Part shown: piece after piece, positions 31,498-38,540 of the stretch
Numbering within the stretch: position 1 is the first letter of the stretch
Layout: each line of letters begins with the position of its first letter
Source of the DNA: Aquabacterium sp.
GTDB lineage: Bacteria > Pseudomonadota > Gammaproteobacteria > Burkholderiales > Burkholderiaceae_C
Assembly: GCF_021768455.1 (NCBI RefSeq)
Contig: NZ_JAIZVX010000018.1
Coordinates: 1 to 38,540 of the forward strand
Length of the DNA: 38,540 bases
Direction of reading: 5' to 3'
The notes under the pieces: generated by a model
What the model saw: the letters and a program-made list of their open reading frames with translations, nothing else
The model's database searches: none
What the model was told of the DNA's origin: nothing
Position numbers and translations under genes: made by a program

Positions 31498-32154
31498 ATG
31501 CCCGTCCGAAAGATCCCCCGAAACCACCTGAAGGTCACCGGTGCCTTCGCCACAACCAAGGCCGACCGCTCGGTCGCCTTTGAGTCACTCCTTGAGCGCG
31601 AGTACATGCTGCTGTTGGAGTTCGACGACCGCGTCGCATCGATTGAAGAGCAGCCTGTGCGGGTGCCAGTGCCCGGCGTGCCACAAGGCTACGTGCCTGA
31701 TGTCTTGGTCCGCCACCACCCCATCGCTCCCGGAGCCGCACCAGAAGTGCTGCTGGTTGAGGTGAAGCACACCTCAGACCTCGCGAAGAACGAGGAGAAG
31801 TACAAAGCCAAATTCGAAGCTGCCGAACGGTACGCCGCGGAGCGCAACTGGCGCTTTGTCATCGTCACGGAGAAGGACATCCGCACCCCTCGTCTGTCCA
31901 ACCTGTTCTACCTGAAGGGCTATCGAAGAAACCCCATCCATGAGCGCCATGCACAGGTGATCAAGGACTGCCTTCGAGCGGGCGGCGACAAAACAATCGG
32001 GGAGTTGTTGAACAAGGCCTGCTCGGTATCCGGGGAAGAGCCGCTCGCGCTGACCAGCACAGCGTGGACCCTGATCGCCCACAAGCACATCAAGGTTGAT
32101 TTGGACGCCCCCCTGAACCTGGCGACCAAGGTTGTCCGAGGAGCCTGCAAATGA
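31498..32154 (+). CDS. tnsA: TnsA-type transposon endonuclease
   Basis: A 218-residue heteromeric-transposase subunit that cuts the 5' ends of the element. The restriction-like core has Glu33 or Glu35 (LLERE), Asp68 (YVPDVLV) and Glu88-x-Lys90 (LLVEVKHT), matching the catalytic set of Tn7 TnsA. The C-terminal part (about 140-218) holds a helical DNA/TnsC-binding region. ATG 31498 has AGGAG upstream and is preferred over the longer frame from 31408. The stop overlaps the tniA start (ATGA, 32151-32154). Presence of TnsA predicts cut-and-paste rather than replicative movement. Confidence 0.9.
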   Translation: MPVRKIPRNHLKVTGAFATTKADRSVAFESLLEREYMLLLEFDDRVASIEEQPVRVPVPGVPQGYVPDVLVRHHPIAPGAAPEVLLVEVKHTSDLAKNEEKYKAKFEAAERYAAERNWRFVIVTEKDIRTPRLSNLFYLKGYRRNPIHERHAQVIKDCLRAGGDKTIGELLNKACSVSGEEPLALTSTAWTLIAHKHIKVDLDAPLNLATKVVRGACK

Positions 32155-34076
32155 AGACGGCACGCACGAACAAATTCGTGATGGACCTGCGCAAGGGCGC
32201 GGTCATCGAGCAGAACGATCAGCGCTACGTCATCACGCACACGCTGAGCGTGACCCAGATGATGGTCAGGCACGTGACGACAGGCGAGTCTTTGATCATC
32301 GATGTCTCAAAGATGGAGCCACCAAGACCCGCCACGGCAGCGTCCCAACCTCAACAGGATCGCGACCTGCAGGAAGTCGATGAGGGCGACTGGGCTCAGG
32401 CTGAGGTTCTTCGCGACGCGATCGAACAAAGTCTGGTGGCCAACCATGGGTCCGCTTCGTACGAACGCCTCGCCCAGTCTGTGGCGGTTTCACGCGCGAA
32501 GTTCTACAAGCTCAGAAAGCAATACCTGGAGAGCGGGCGACTGCTTTCCAGCCTCCTTCACCCAAGGCGAATTGGTGGAAGAGGAAAAAGCCGGCTGCCT
32601 GACGCGGTTGCAGCCATCGTCAACGACAGGATCAAGAACTTCCACCTCACCAACCAACAGCCATCTGACGCTGCGCTCATCAAGGAGATTCGGCGGAACT
32701 GCAGCAATGCAGGCCTGCCCTTGCCCGCTCGCACCACGGTTCTTCGCCACCTACAGTGGATCGATCAACGTGAACGGATCAGCAAGCGCAGGGGGGCATA
32801 CGCAGCGACGCAGCGGTTCGACCCGATTGATGGCAGTGTGCCCCGTGCCGACTGGCCTCTGGCTGTGGTTCAGATGGATCACACGCCACTGCCGGTCATC
32901 ATCGTTGACGAGAAGTACCGCAAACCGATCAACCGAGCCTGGATCACGGTGGCCATCGACTGCTTCAGCCGCGTCGCGCTTGGCACCTATGTCTCTTTGG
33001 ATGCCCCGTCGACCATGTCTGCGGGCCTGTGCATGGGCAACTGCATCCTGCCCAAAGAGAAGTGGCTGCAAAGCATCGCACCCAACGATGGCATTGAGTG
33101 GCCCTACTACGGCACGCCTGAGCGGCTTCACATGGACAACGCCAAAGAGTTCCGGGGCAACATGCTTCAACTGGCAAGCAGGGAGTATCAGTTCGACCTG
33201 GAGTTCAGGCCCGTCAAGAAGCCCAACTACGGAGGTCACATCGAGCGCCTGATGGGAACACTCAGCGAGGCCCTCAAAGTCGCCCCGGGGGCAACGTTCG
33301 CCAACCCGGATCAACGTGGAGAGTACGACTCGGAGGGCCGCGCGTGCATGACGCTGGCTGAACTTGAGCGATGGCTGGCCCTGACTTTCGCTGCCTACCA
33401 CCTGGAGCCTCACAGCGCCCTGGGCACATCGCCAAACGAGAAATGGCGACAGGGCATCTTCGGAACGGACAGTCGTCCGGGGCGCGGCATCCCGCCAAGG
33501 TTCGTGGACGACGAGCTCGTTCGCATCGACTTCATGCCTTTTGAAGAACGAACGATCCAGGCCTATGGCGTGTCGATGGACCTCCTCTACTTTCACGACG
33601 TCCTGCGCAGCCGGATCGGGCTGACCGTCTCAGGGCGCAACAAAGCGGCACCAACATACCGCTTTCGTCGAGACCCGAGAGACATCAGCCACATCTACTT
33701 CTTCGATGAAGAGACGCGCAAGTACATCGCCATCCCGTACAAGGACAGCAGCCACCCGCCAGCCAGCATCTGGGAATGGCGGGCTGCGGTCAAGCTTTGC
33801 AAGGAGCAAGGCATCTCGACGAAGAACGAGCGCGAGGTCTTCCGCCTCATCAACCTCCAGCGCGAACAAGCCAACGAAAGCGCAGAAAAGACCAAGGCCG
33901 CACGTCGCACGCTGCAGAAGCTGGCTGAACACACCAAAGTCCGAGCTCAAAAGCACAAGGAATTACCACAAGCCTTTGAGGCACAGGTGCCCGCAGATGC
34001 GAATCAGGCCGCAGCGCCACACGAGGATGGCTACGCTGCCAAGCGGGAACTCATCCTCCCCTTCACCGATGACTAA
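32151..34076 (+). CDS. tniA: TnsB/TniA-type DDE transposase
   Basis: A 641-residue transposase that binds the element ends and performs strand transfer. An N-terminal HTH region (SYERLAQSVAVSRAKFYKLR, about 103-122) precedes the RNase H-like catalytic core. The DDE triad is visible: Asp243 (VVQMDHTPL), Asp329 (RLHMDNAKEF) and Glu365 (YGGHIERLMG), with 35 residues between the last two. A beta-barrel domain and a long charged helical tail (about 560-620) follow, the tail probably contacting TniB. The length is a little below Tn7 TnsB. The gene seems intact. Confidence 0.93.
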   Translation: MKTARTNKFVMDLRKGAVIEQNDQRYVITHTLSVTQMMVRHVTTGESLIIDVSKMEPPRPATAASQPQQDRDLQEVDEGDWAQAEVLRDAIEQSLVANHGSASYERLAQSVAVSRAKFYKLRKQYLESGRLLSSLLHPRRIGGRGKSRLPDAVAAIVNDRIKNFHLTNQQPSDAALIKEIRRNCSNAGLPLPARTTVLRHLQWIDQRERISKRRGAYAATQRFDPIDGSVPRADWPLAVVQMDHTPLPVIIVDEKYRKPINRAWITVAIDCFSRVALGTYVSLDAPSTMSAGLCMGNCILPKEKWLQSIAPNDGIEWPYYGTPERLHMDNAKEFRGNMLQLASREYQFDLEFRPVKKPNYGGHIERLMGTLSEALKVAPGATFANPDQRGEYDSEGRACMTLAELERWLALTFAAYHLEPHSALGTSPNEKWRQGIFGTDSRPGRGIPPRFVDDELVRIDFMPFEERTIQAYGVSMDLLYFHDVLRSRIGLTVSGRNKAAPTYRFRRDPRDISHIYFFDEETRKYIAIPYKDSSHPPASIWEWRAAVKLCKEQGISTKNEREVFRLINLQREQANESAEKTKAARRTLQKLAEHTKVRAQKHKELPQAFEAQVPADANQAAAPHEDGYAAKRELILPFTDD

Positions 34077-34085
34077 GGGGGAAAC

Positions 34086-34973
34086 ATGCACGATCATCTT
34101 TCCCCATCGGTCGTTCCGCTCCTGTCCGAGCCCGACGACATCCGCATCGAGCACATCCAGAAAGGCGCCTGGCTAGGGCTCGAAGACGCGATGGCAGCGC
34201 TGAAGCGGATGGATGCGATGCTTCATCATCCAACCGTGCCTCGGATGCCGAACCTGCTGCTGGTCGGCCCATCGTTCAGCGGCAAGACGTCCATCCTCCA
34301 CAAGTTTGTGTCAAATCACTTGCCAAACCAGGCCCCCGAAAGGGAGGCCACGGTCTGCCCGGTGGTCATGGTGGAGGCCCCTCCGAAGCCAGACATCAGC
34401 GACTTCTACAGCCGAATCCTGGATGCCATGTTCGCCCACGTGAGGCACACGGCCTCACCCCACCAGAAGTACTTTCAGATCAAACAGCTGTTTCGAGAGC
34501 TGTCGGTGAAGATGCTCATCATCGATGAAATCCATCACCTGGTCGCGGGCAGCATGGCCCGGCAGCGGGAGTTCCGCAACGCCATCAAGAGCCTCGGTAA
34601 TGAGACCCAAGTGTCGATCGTTGCTGCGGGCATCGACGATGCGTACAACGCCATGAACCTGGATCCTCAAATGGCCAGCCGATTCCCACCGCTGGCCTTG
34701 ACATCTCGGTGGGAAGGCATGAAGGCCCAACGCTTGCTGCGCAGCATCGAACGGCAGCTTCCTCTGGCAGAAGCGTCCTGGCTGTGCGATGAGGACATGA
34801 CCTCCAGACTGACGGCCATGGCGGAGGGCTCTCTCGGCAACATCTGCGACCTGTGCAAAACGGCGGCCATCGAAGCCATCAAAAGTGGCAAGAAGCAGAT
34901 CACGCGCAAGCAGATCGACGCCCTGGACTGGATACCTCCATCCGCCCGGCGCAAGCACCGCCCGATCCTGTGA
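34086..34973 (+). CDS. tniB: TnsC/TniB-type AAA+ transposition regulator
   Basis: A 295-residue ATPase that links target selection to the transposase. Walker A is GPSFSGKT (61-68), Walker B is MLIIDEIHHL (143-152), and the region SRFPPLAL carries the sensor/arginine-finger area. The start ATG 34086 has AGGGGGAA upstream and lies 9 bp after the tniA stop. The size is close to TniB of Tn5053-like elements and shorter than Tn7 TnsC (about 555), so the extra N- and C-terminal interaction regions of TnsC are missing. Confidence 0.92.
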   Translation: MHDHLSPSVVPLLSEPDDIRIEHIQKGAWLGLEDAMAALKRMDAMLHHPTVPRMPNLLLVGPSFSGKTSILHKFVSNHLPNQAPEREATVCPVVMVEAPPKPDISDFYSRILDAMFAHVRHTASPHQKYFQIKQLFRELSVKMLIIDEIHHLVAGSMARQREFRNAIKSLGNETQVSIVAAGIDDAYNAMNLDPQMASRFPPLALTSRWEGMKAQRLLRSIERQLPLAEASWLCDEDMTSRLTAMAEGSLGNICDLCKTAAIEAIKSGKKQITRKQIDALDWIPPSARRKHRPIL

Positions 34974-34982
34974 GACAACACC

Positions 34983-36047
34983 ATGCGGGGCCTCACGCGA
35001 ACGCTTTGGCCCATCCGATACAAGCCCCTGCCGGACGAGCTGTTGTCGTCGTGGTTGATGCGGCTGGCTCACGGTCATGGGCAGAAGGTTCAGACCTTCT
35101 GCAACCTGATCTTTGGCAACCAGCGGCAAGTCTGGAACAGGGACATCGATCGGCTGGGCCCAGCTTGGTTGGTCGAGGAGTTGGCTGCATCAACGGGCAC
35201 CCACCTGGACCGCGCGAGGCTCACGACGTTGCGGGGGTTCGAGGGAACCCTGTTCAGGGCATTCAAGACATCAGGCCATTTGCCCTGGATCCAGACGCTG
35301 CAGATGTACCACCGCAAGCGGGAGGGCTTTGGCATGCAGTTTTGCCCCCTGTGCCTTGCTGAAAGCAATCCACCCTACTTTCGCCGCAGTTGGCGGATCA
35401 GTTTCAAAACCGTCTGCACCGAGCATCAAGTTGCGATGCTGGATCGATGCCCTGCCTGCCAACACGCGATCGCATTCCACCGCATCGAGATGGGCAAGGC
35501 AGAGCACGATCGCCTGCCGTCCATGCGCCACTGCCATGCCTGCGGATTCGACCTGGGGGCTGCGATCGGTGTGCCGCCCAAATCCTTTCAGTGCCCCGAT
35601 GCCCTGAGATGGTTGTGCGAGGTCATCCAACGACTCGATTCAGCGACAGATGACGAAATCGATGTCGATCCCGATTTGCTGTCGGTCTATCGCTACCTGG
35701 CCTCGATGATGTTCAGCAAGCGCGGCGCCGGCTTGAACGCACTCACCGCCGCAGAGATCGGTGCAGACGCCATTGCTTTCACACACGAACGGCGCTTGTC
35801 GCTGGAAGGCTCGGACTTGGCGACCAGGCACCAGATCCTGCTGCAAACCGCTTGGCTGATGCAGGACCCGGCCTCGCGCATCGAGGCCGCATGGCAGGCC
35901 AAGGCCGTCAGGTACAACCACCTGATCAAGGACTTCGAAGACATGCCTGAGTGGTATCGGACGTCTGTGATCGGCCAGATTGAGCGGCGCCCATACACCC
36001 ACCGCAAGCCCAGGCGTCATCCGAGCAAGGCGTCAAGCCCAGGCTGA
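34983..36047 (+). CDS. tniQ: TniQ/TnsD-type target-selection protein
   Basis: A 354-residue TniQ protein. The N terminus has the family pattern PLPDELLSSWLMRLAH (16-31). Zinc ligands are visible as Cys121-xx-Cys124, Cys145 with His148, Cys156-xx-Cys159 and Cys184-xx-Cys187. The C-terminal helical part is shorter than in Tn7 TnsD (508), so site-specific attachment recognition is uncertain. The stop at 36045-36047 abuts the stop of the convergent YafY-like gene at 36048, leaving no space for a transposon end. Confidence 0.9.
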   Translation: MRGLTRTLWPIRYKPLPDELLSSWLMRLAHGHGQKVQTFCNLIFGNQRQVWNRDIDRLGPAWLVEELAASTGTHLDRARLTTLRGFEGTLFRAFKTSGHLPWIQTLQMYHRKREGFGMQFCPLCLAESNPPYFRRSWRISFKTVCTEHQVAMLDRCPACQHAIAFHRIEMGKAEHDRLPSMRHCHACGFDLGAAIGVPPKSFQCPDALRWLCEVIQRLDSATDDEIDVDPDLLSVYRYLASMMFSKRGAGLNALTAAEIGADAIAFTHERRLSLEGSDLATRHQILLQTAWLMQDPASRIEAAWQAKAVRYNHLIKDFEDMPEWYRTSVIGQIERRPYTHRKPRRHPSKASSPG

Positions 36048-36806
36048 TCAGGTTACTGGCCCATGCTTGACTCGCCTGCCGGTGTCAGCGCAGACGATGT
36101 GCTGCTCATCCGGCAATTGCTGCAGCGCGACCTTCAGGCTGGGTCTGAAGCGAACGTCAGGCAACAAGACGGGCGAGCTGATGCGGTCCATGCGGAAGGT
36201 GCGCAAGGCGTCCTTCTGAACATCGCGAGCAAGGATGTACCAGACCGGCGGCTCAACCAACAGGCCGTGCGGTTCGATCTCGCGATCCGTGCACCGTCTC
36301 TGCGCATCGGTGTAGCGAAAGCCCAGGCCGTTGCCGCCCGTGAACGCGGCTTCGAACAAGGTCAGCAACTCAGGCGGAGCGGCACCGGCCGACTGCGCCA
36401 ATGTGGCGCTGGCCGGTTTGCCGACGAAGACCCGCCGCAGGAGTGCGCGCAGGGGCACTGCCCGCGCGTTCGGCAGGCTGGCCAACAGCTTGTGCAAGGC
36501 GGTCGTGGCGGCATCGCTCCAGGGCAGCACGCTCGCTTCACGCGCCAGCCTGGCGGCCATCCAAAGCGCCATCACCTCCGACAGCGACAGGTGAACGGCG
36601 GTCAGGCCACGCTCACCCTCCAACCTCACGCCGCCACCGCGGCCAGCCTGCCCGGAGATGGGCAGGCCTCGCTCTCGCAATGCAGCGAGGTCGCGCATCA
36701 GGGTTCGCTCGCTGACGCCCAGCTCATCGGCCAGGTGACGCACCGACACGCCGGCCTCACCTCGCAAGCGGTCGGCCAGGTCCATCAAGCGCATCGCACG
36801 GGTCAT
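36048..36806 (-). CDS. YafY-type HTH/WYL-domain regulator
   Basis: A 252-residue transcription factor. The N-terminal DeoR-like HTH (about residues 8-60) reads VRHLADELGVSERTLMRDLAALRERGLP, followed by a Gly-rich wing. The WYL domain (about 140-215) holds EPHGLLVEPPVWYILARD, where the W-Y-I triad stands for WYL. The last 20 or so residues (after RPSLKVALQQLP) lie against the tniQ stop and might be partly element-derived. It is divergent from the SnoaL-like gene and likely represses it through the repeat at 36813-36828. Confidence 0.85.
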   Translation of the reverse strand: MTRAMRLMDLADRLRGEAGVSVRHLADELGVSERTLMRDLAALRERGLPISGQAGRGGGVRLEGERGLTAVHLSLSEVMALWMAARLAREASVLPWSDAATTALHKLLASLPNARAVPLRALLRRVFVGKPASATLAQSAGAAPPELLTLFEAAFTGGNGLGFRYTDAQRRCTDREIEPHGLLVEPPVWYILARDVQKDALRTFRMDRISSPVLLPDVRFRPSLKVALQQLPDEQHIVCADTGRRVKHGPVT

Positions 36807-36812
36807 GTCTGG

Positions 36813-36828
36813 TGTCAGTTTCTGTCAG
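36813..36828. promoter_or_regulatory. TGTCAG direct repeat, candidate YafY-type operator
   Basis: TGTCAG at 36813-36818 and 36823-36828, exactly 10 bp (one helical turn) apart, only 7 bp from the yafY-like start and 80 bp from the SnoaL-like start. The spacing suits two subunits of a WYL regulator binding one DNA face. Confidence 0.5.
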
Positions 36829-36907
36829 GGATGGGAGGAGATTCTGCCTGTGGCGCCACGCTGCGCCCGACATCCAACCCCATTCATTCACACCAAAGGA
36901 GTTCACC

Positions 36908-37312
36908 ATGACACAAGACACCCTCATCGAACGCGACGTGATCGCCACCGTTGAATCGCTGACCCAGGCCTTCCAGCAGTGCGACCTGCAGGCGGTGCTC
37001 GGCCATTACGACACGGACGCGACGGTGGCGTTCCAGCCTGGCATGACCGCCCGGGGCCACGGGGCCATTGCGGAGGGCTTTCGCATGGCTTTTGAGATCA
37101 AGCCGCGCTTCACCTACAGCGGACACGAGGTGTTGATCTCAGGCGATGTCGCTTTGCACATCGCACCTTGGACCATGGTCGCCACGGCTCCTGATGGCCA
37201 GGCGATCGAGGAAAATGGGTTATCGGTTGCTGTCCTGAAGCGAGCGGCTTCGGGCGCCTGGAAGCTGCTTGTTGATCACCCGCATGGTGAGCAGTTGATC
37301 GCGCACGCCTGA
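36908..37312 (+). CDS. SnoaL-like / NTF2-fold protein
   Basis: A 134-residue cone-fold protein of the NTF2/SnoaL superfamily: AFQQCDLQAVLGHYDTDATVAF (about 18-39), then a beta-rich half ending with GAWKLLVDHPHG. Such proteins are small-molecule isomerases, hydrolases or stress-related binding proteins. ATG 36908 has AAAGGAG seven bases upstream, which decides the start; the longer frame begins inside the control region. It is paired with the divergent YafY-like regulator, a common arrangement in proteobacteria. Substrate unknown. Confidence 0.83.
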   Translation: MTQDTLIERDVIATVESLTQAFQQCDLQAVLGHYDTDATVAFQPGMTARGHGAIAEGFRMAFEIKPRFTYSGHEVLISGDVALHIAPWTMVATAPDGQAIEENGLSVAVLKRAASGAWKLLVDHPHGEQLIAHA

Positions 37313-37323
37313 TCCGACCGTCC

Positions 37324-38058
37324 TCAGATGGCGTTGCTCAGGTGCAGCCAGGCGTCGGGCAAGTGATCCAAGGCCCAGGACTCCAGCGCCTTGTCCCACC
37401 CCATCAGGATGGCCACGCCCGCCAGGGCCAGCAGCAGGGCAAAGCCCTTCTTGACTTTGTCCATGCTGCCGAGCGCCCGGTCGCGCCAGCGTTCGAAGCC
37501 TGAGCGCGAGGCGTAAGCCACAGCCACCAAAGGCAAGGCTGCCCCGAGGCCGAACACCCCCAGGATGATCGCTCCCGGCAGGGCCCCGCCTTCGCTGACG
37601 ACCAAGGCCAGGGCCGAGGCCAGCAAGGGGCCGGAGCACGGGCTCCAGACCAGGCCCAGCACCCCACCAAGCAGGAAGGCGCCCTTCAAGGAGCCCGCGT
37701 CCAGACCGGCGCTGGCGTTCTGAGCCGACGTGGCCAGGGGCATGGCCCATTGGGAGAAGCGCTCGCTCCACGACGGGATCCAGAACACACCGGCCAGCAG
37801 GATCAGCATGAGCGCGCCAAACACCCGAACGTGGTCGGCGCCCAGGCCGATCGCAGGGCCCAGGGTGCCCACCAGCAAGCCGATGAGCGCGAACGCCATG
37901 GCCATGCCCAGCCCCATCGCCACAGGCGCAAGCCGGTTGCGTTGAACAGCACCCCCGACCACCAGTGGCAGCAAGGGCAACACACAGGGCGACAAGGTGG
38001 TCAGGCTGCCAGCAGCCAGGCTCAAGCCCAGCTGTGGCAAGGACAGGGCGATGGACAT
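37324..38058 (-). CDS. CcdA-type cytochrome c biogenesis / thiol-reductant transporter
   Basis: A 244-residue inner-membrane protein with about six hydrophobic helices. It belongs to the DsbD gamma/CcdA family, which carries electrons from cytoplasmic thioredoxin across the membrane through two cysteines: here Cys25 (TLSPCVLPLLP) and Cys141 (VWSPCSGPLL), each in the family SPC motif. ATG 38058 is preferred; GGAG lies about 14 bases upstream and the first helix starts soon after. It lies 37 bp behind a periplasmic thioredoxin on the same strand, together forming a split DsbD-like pair for periplasmic thiol reduction. Confidence 0.87.
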   Translation of the reverse strand: MSIALSLPQLGLSLAAGSLTTLSPCVLPLLPLVVGGAVQRNRLAPVAMGLGMAMAFALIGLLVGTLGPAIGLGADHVRVFGALMLILLAGVFWIPSWSERFSQWAMPLATSAQNASAGLDAGSLKGAFLLGGVLGLVWSPCSGPLLASALALVVSEGGALPGAIILGVFGLGAALPLVAVAYASRSGFERWRDRALGSMDKVKKGFALLLALAGVAILMGWDKALESWALDHLPDAWLHLSNAI

Positions 38059-38095
38059 GGCGGTCAGGCTCCAGGCGTGGATCAACTCGTTGAGG

Positions 38096-38473
38096 TCAAA
38101 GGGCCGACTTGAGCGCGCGCTGAAGCGAGCCGGCCTCCGTGTCGCCAGCGAGCAAGGCTGTTTGCTTGTCACCCTTGTAGACGATGACCGTGGACTGGCT
38201 GCGCACGTTCAGAGCCTTGCGCAGCGCCTTTTCCTTGTCGTAGTCGACCACGTACAGCGTGACATCTTTGAGCTCGGGGGCATCTTTCATGCTGAGGAAC
38301 GCACGCTCCTGCGCTCGACAAGTGCCACACCATGTGGCGTGGAAGTGCAGCGCCACAGGCTTGCCAGCGCTCTGCGCGCTCTTGAGCGCTTCAGCGCTGT
38401 AGGGCGTGATGTTCAGCGCAAAGGCCTGGGAGGCGACCAAGGTCAGGGCGGAGATCAACAGGGTCTTGAGCAT
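38096..38473 (-). CDS. Periplasmic thioredoxin-family protein
   Basis: A 125-residue secreted thioredoxin. Residues 1-19 form a signal peptide (MLKTLLISALTLVASQAFA, cleavage after AFA expected). The redox site is WCGTC with Cys49 and Cys52 (HATWCGTCRAQE), as in DsbD C-terminal and thiol:disulfide interchange proteins. ATG 38473 is chosen for its AAAGGA ribosome site and because the signal starts there; an in-frame start 24 bp upstream would only lengthen the n-region. It precedes the CcdA gene, its probable electron donor. Confidence 0.86.
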   Translation of the reverse strand: MLKTLLISALTLVASQAFALNITPYSAEALKSAQSAGKPVALHFHATWCGTCRAQERAFLSMKDAPELKDVTLYVVDYDKEKALRKALNVRSQSTVIVYKGDKQTALLAGDTEAGSLQRALKSAL

Positions 38474-38540
38474 GGTGAGGTCCTTTCGGGTTGACACGGA
38501 GGAAGTGGGTTGAGACGTCAGTCGTTGCAGGGGCGGGAAA

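Larger units (their letters stand above)
31498..36047 (+). mobile_element. Tn7-like transposition module (tnsA-tniA-tniB-tniQ)
   Basis: Four genes in one direction with a 4-bp overlap and two 9-bp gaps. The combination of a TnsA nuclease with Tni-type partners is known from Tn6022/AbaR-like and other Tn7-like elements. The genes appear intact. No terminal inverted repeats or TnsB-site arrays were recognised on either side, and the limits given are only those of the genes. Cargo probably lies to the left (T6SS and defence modules, to about 22.1-22.5 kb), which would be opposite to the usual Tn7 layout where tnsA is next to an end. Confidence 0.75.

Noticed and set aside
22543-36047. CRISPR-associated transposon (CAST)
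   Set aside because: tnsA/tniA/tniB/tniQ are present, but no Cas effector, Cascade gene or repeat array is visible in the window.

Overview
The window looks like chromosome of a high-GC betaproteobacterium, most likely of the order Burkholderiales. This rests on strongly GC-biased codon use, the family content (MocR regulator, tartrate ttu/ttd genes, DmdC-type acyl-CoA dehydrogenase, YbaK) and tight 4-bp gene overlaps. No rRNA, tRNA or CRISPR array was seen.

Positions 1-22,053 read as metabolic core. In order they hold: a polyamine-type ABC ATPase (cut by the window edge) divergent from a MocR regulator; a glutathione S-transferase; a DmdC-type acyl-CoA dehydrogenase with a clear promoter, operator-like repeats and terminator; a Baeyer-Villiger-type cassette (flavin monooxygenase, SDR, esterase) divergent from a TetR regulator; ybaK; an orphan lipoprotein; a complete tartrate locus; an orphan FliD-C-like protein; and an ArsR/ABM/NIPSNAP operon. 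The tartrate locus joins ttuC-dctA-ttuD-pyk (uptake, oxidation/decarboxylation to glycerate, phosphorylation, pyruvate formation), a LysR regulator with a palindromic box, and ttdAB (L(+)-tartrate dehydratase, giving oxaloacetate).

Positions about 22,054-36,047 form an accessory island with visibly lower GC and different codon use. It has three parts. (1) A candidate defence block: a three-gene, overlapping operon (phosphoribosyltransferase-like protein, ORC/CDC6-like AAA ATPase, unrecognised Rossmann-like protein) converges on an orphan N6-adenine methyltransferase. That methyltransferase is divergent, across only 20 bp, from an XRE regulator, with a palindromic and apparently leaderless bidirectional promoter. 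(2) A type VI secretion effector module: small coiled-coil protein, PAAR, DUF4123 chaperone (TecT-like), co-chaperone, Tox-REase-5 nuclease (TseT-like) and Imm52 immunity protein (TsiT-like). (3) A Tn7-like transposition operon tnsA-tniA-tniB-tniQ. It is preceded by a consensus promoter, a 38-codon ORF with a good Shine-Dalgarno, a hairpin overlapping that ORF's stop codon, and a compact three-way-junction fold.

Positions 36,048-38,540 return to core-like sequence: a YafY-type WYL regulator with a SnoaL-like protein, and a split DsbD-like pair (periplasmic thioredoxin plus CcdA). The tniQ and yafY-like stop codons abut with no gap, so the right end of the element is not where it would be expected. 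The points I find most worth a second look are the PRTase/ATPase/Rossmann operon with its neighbouring methyltransferase, and the structured, possibly translation-coupled leader of the transposition operon.
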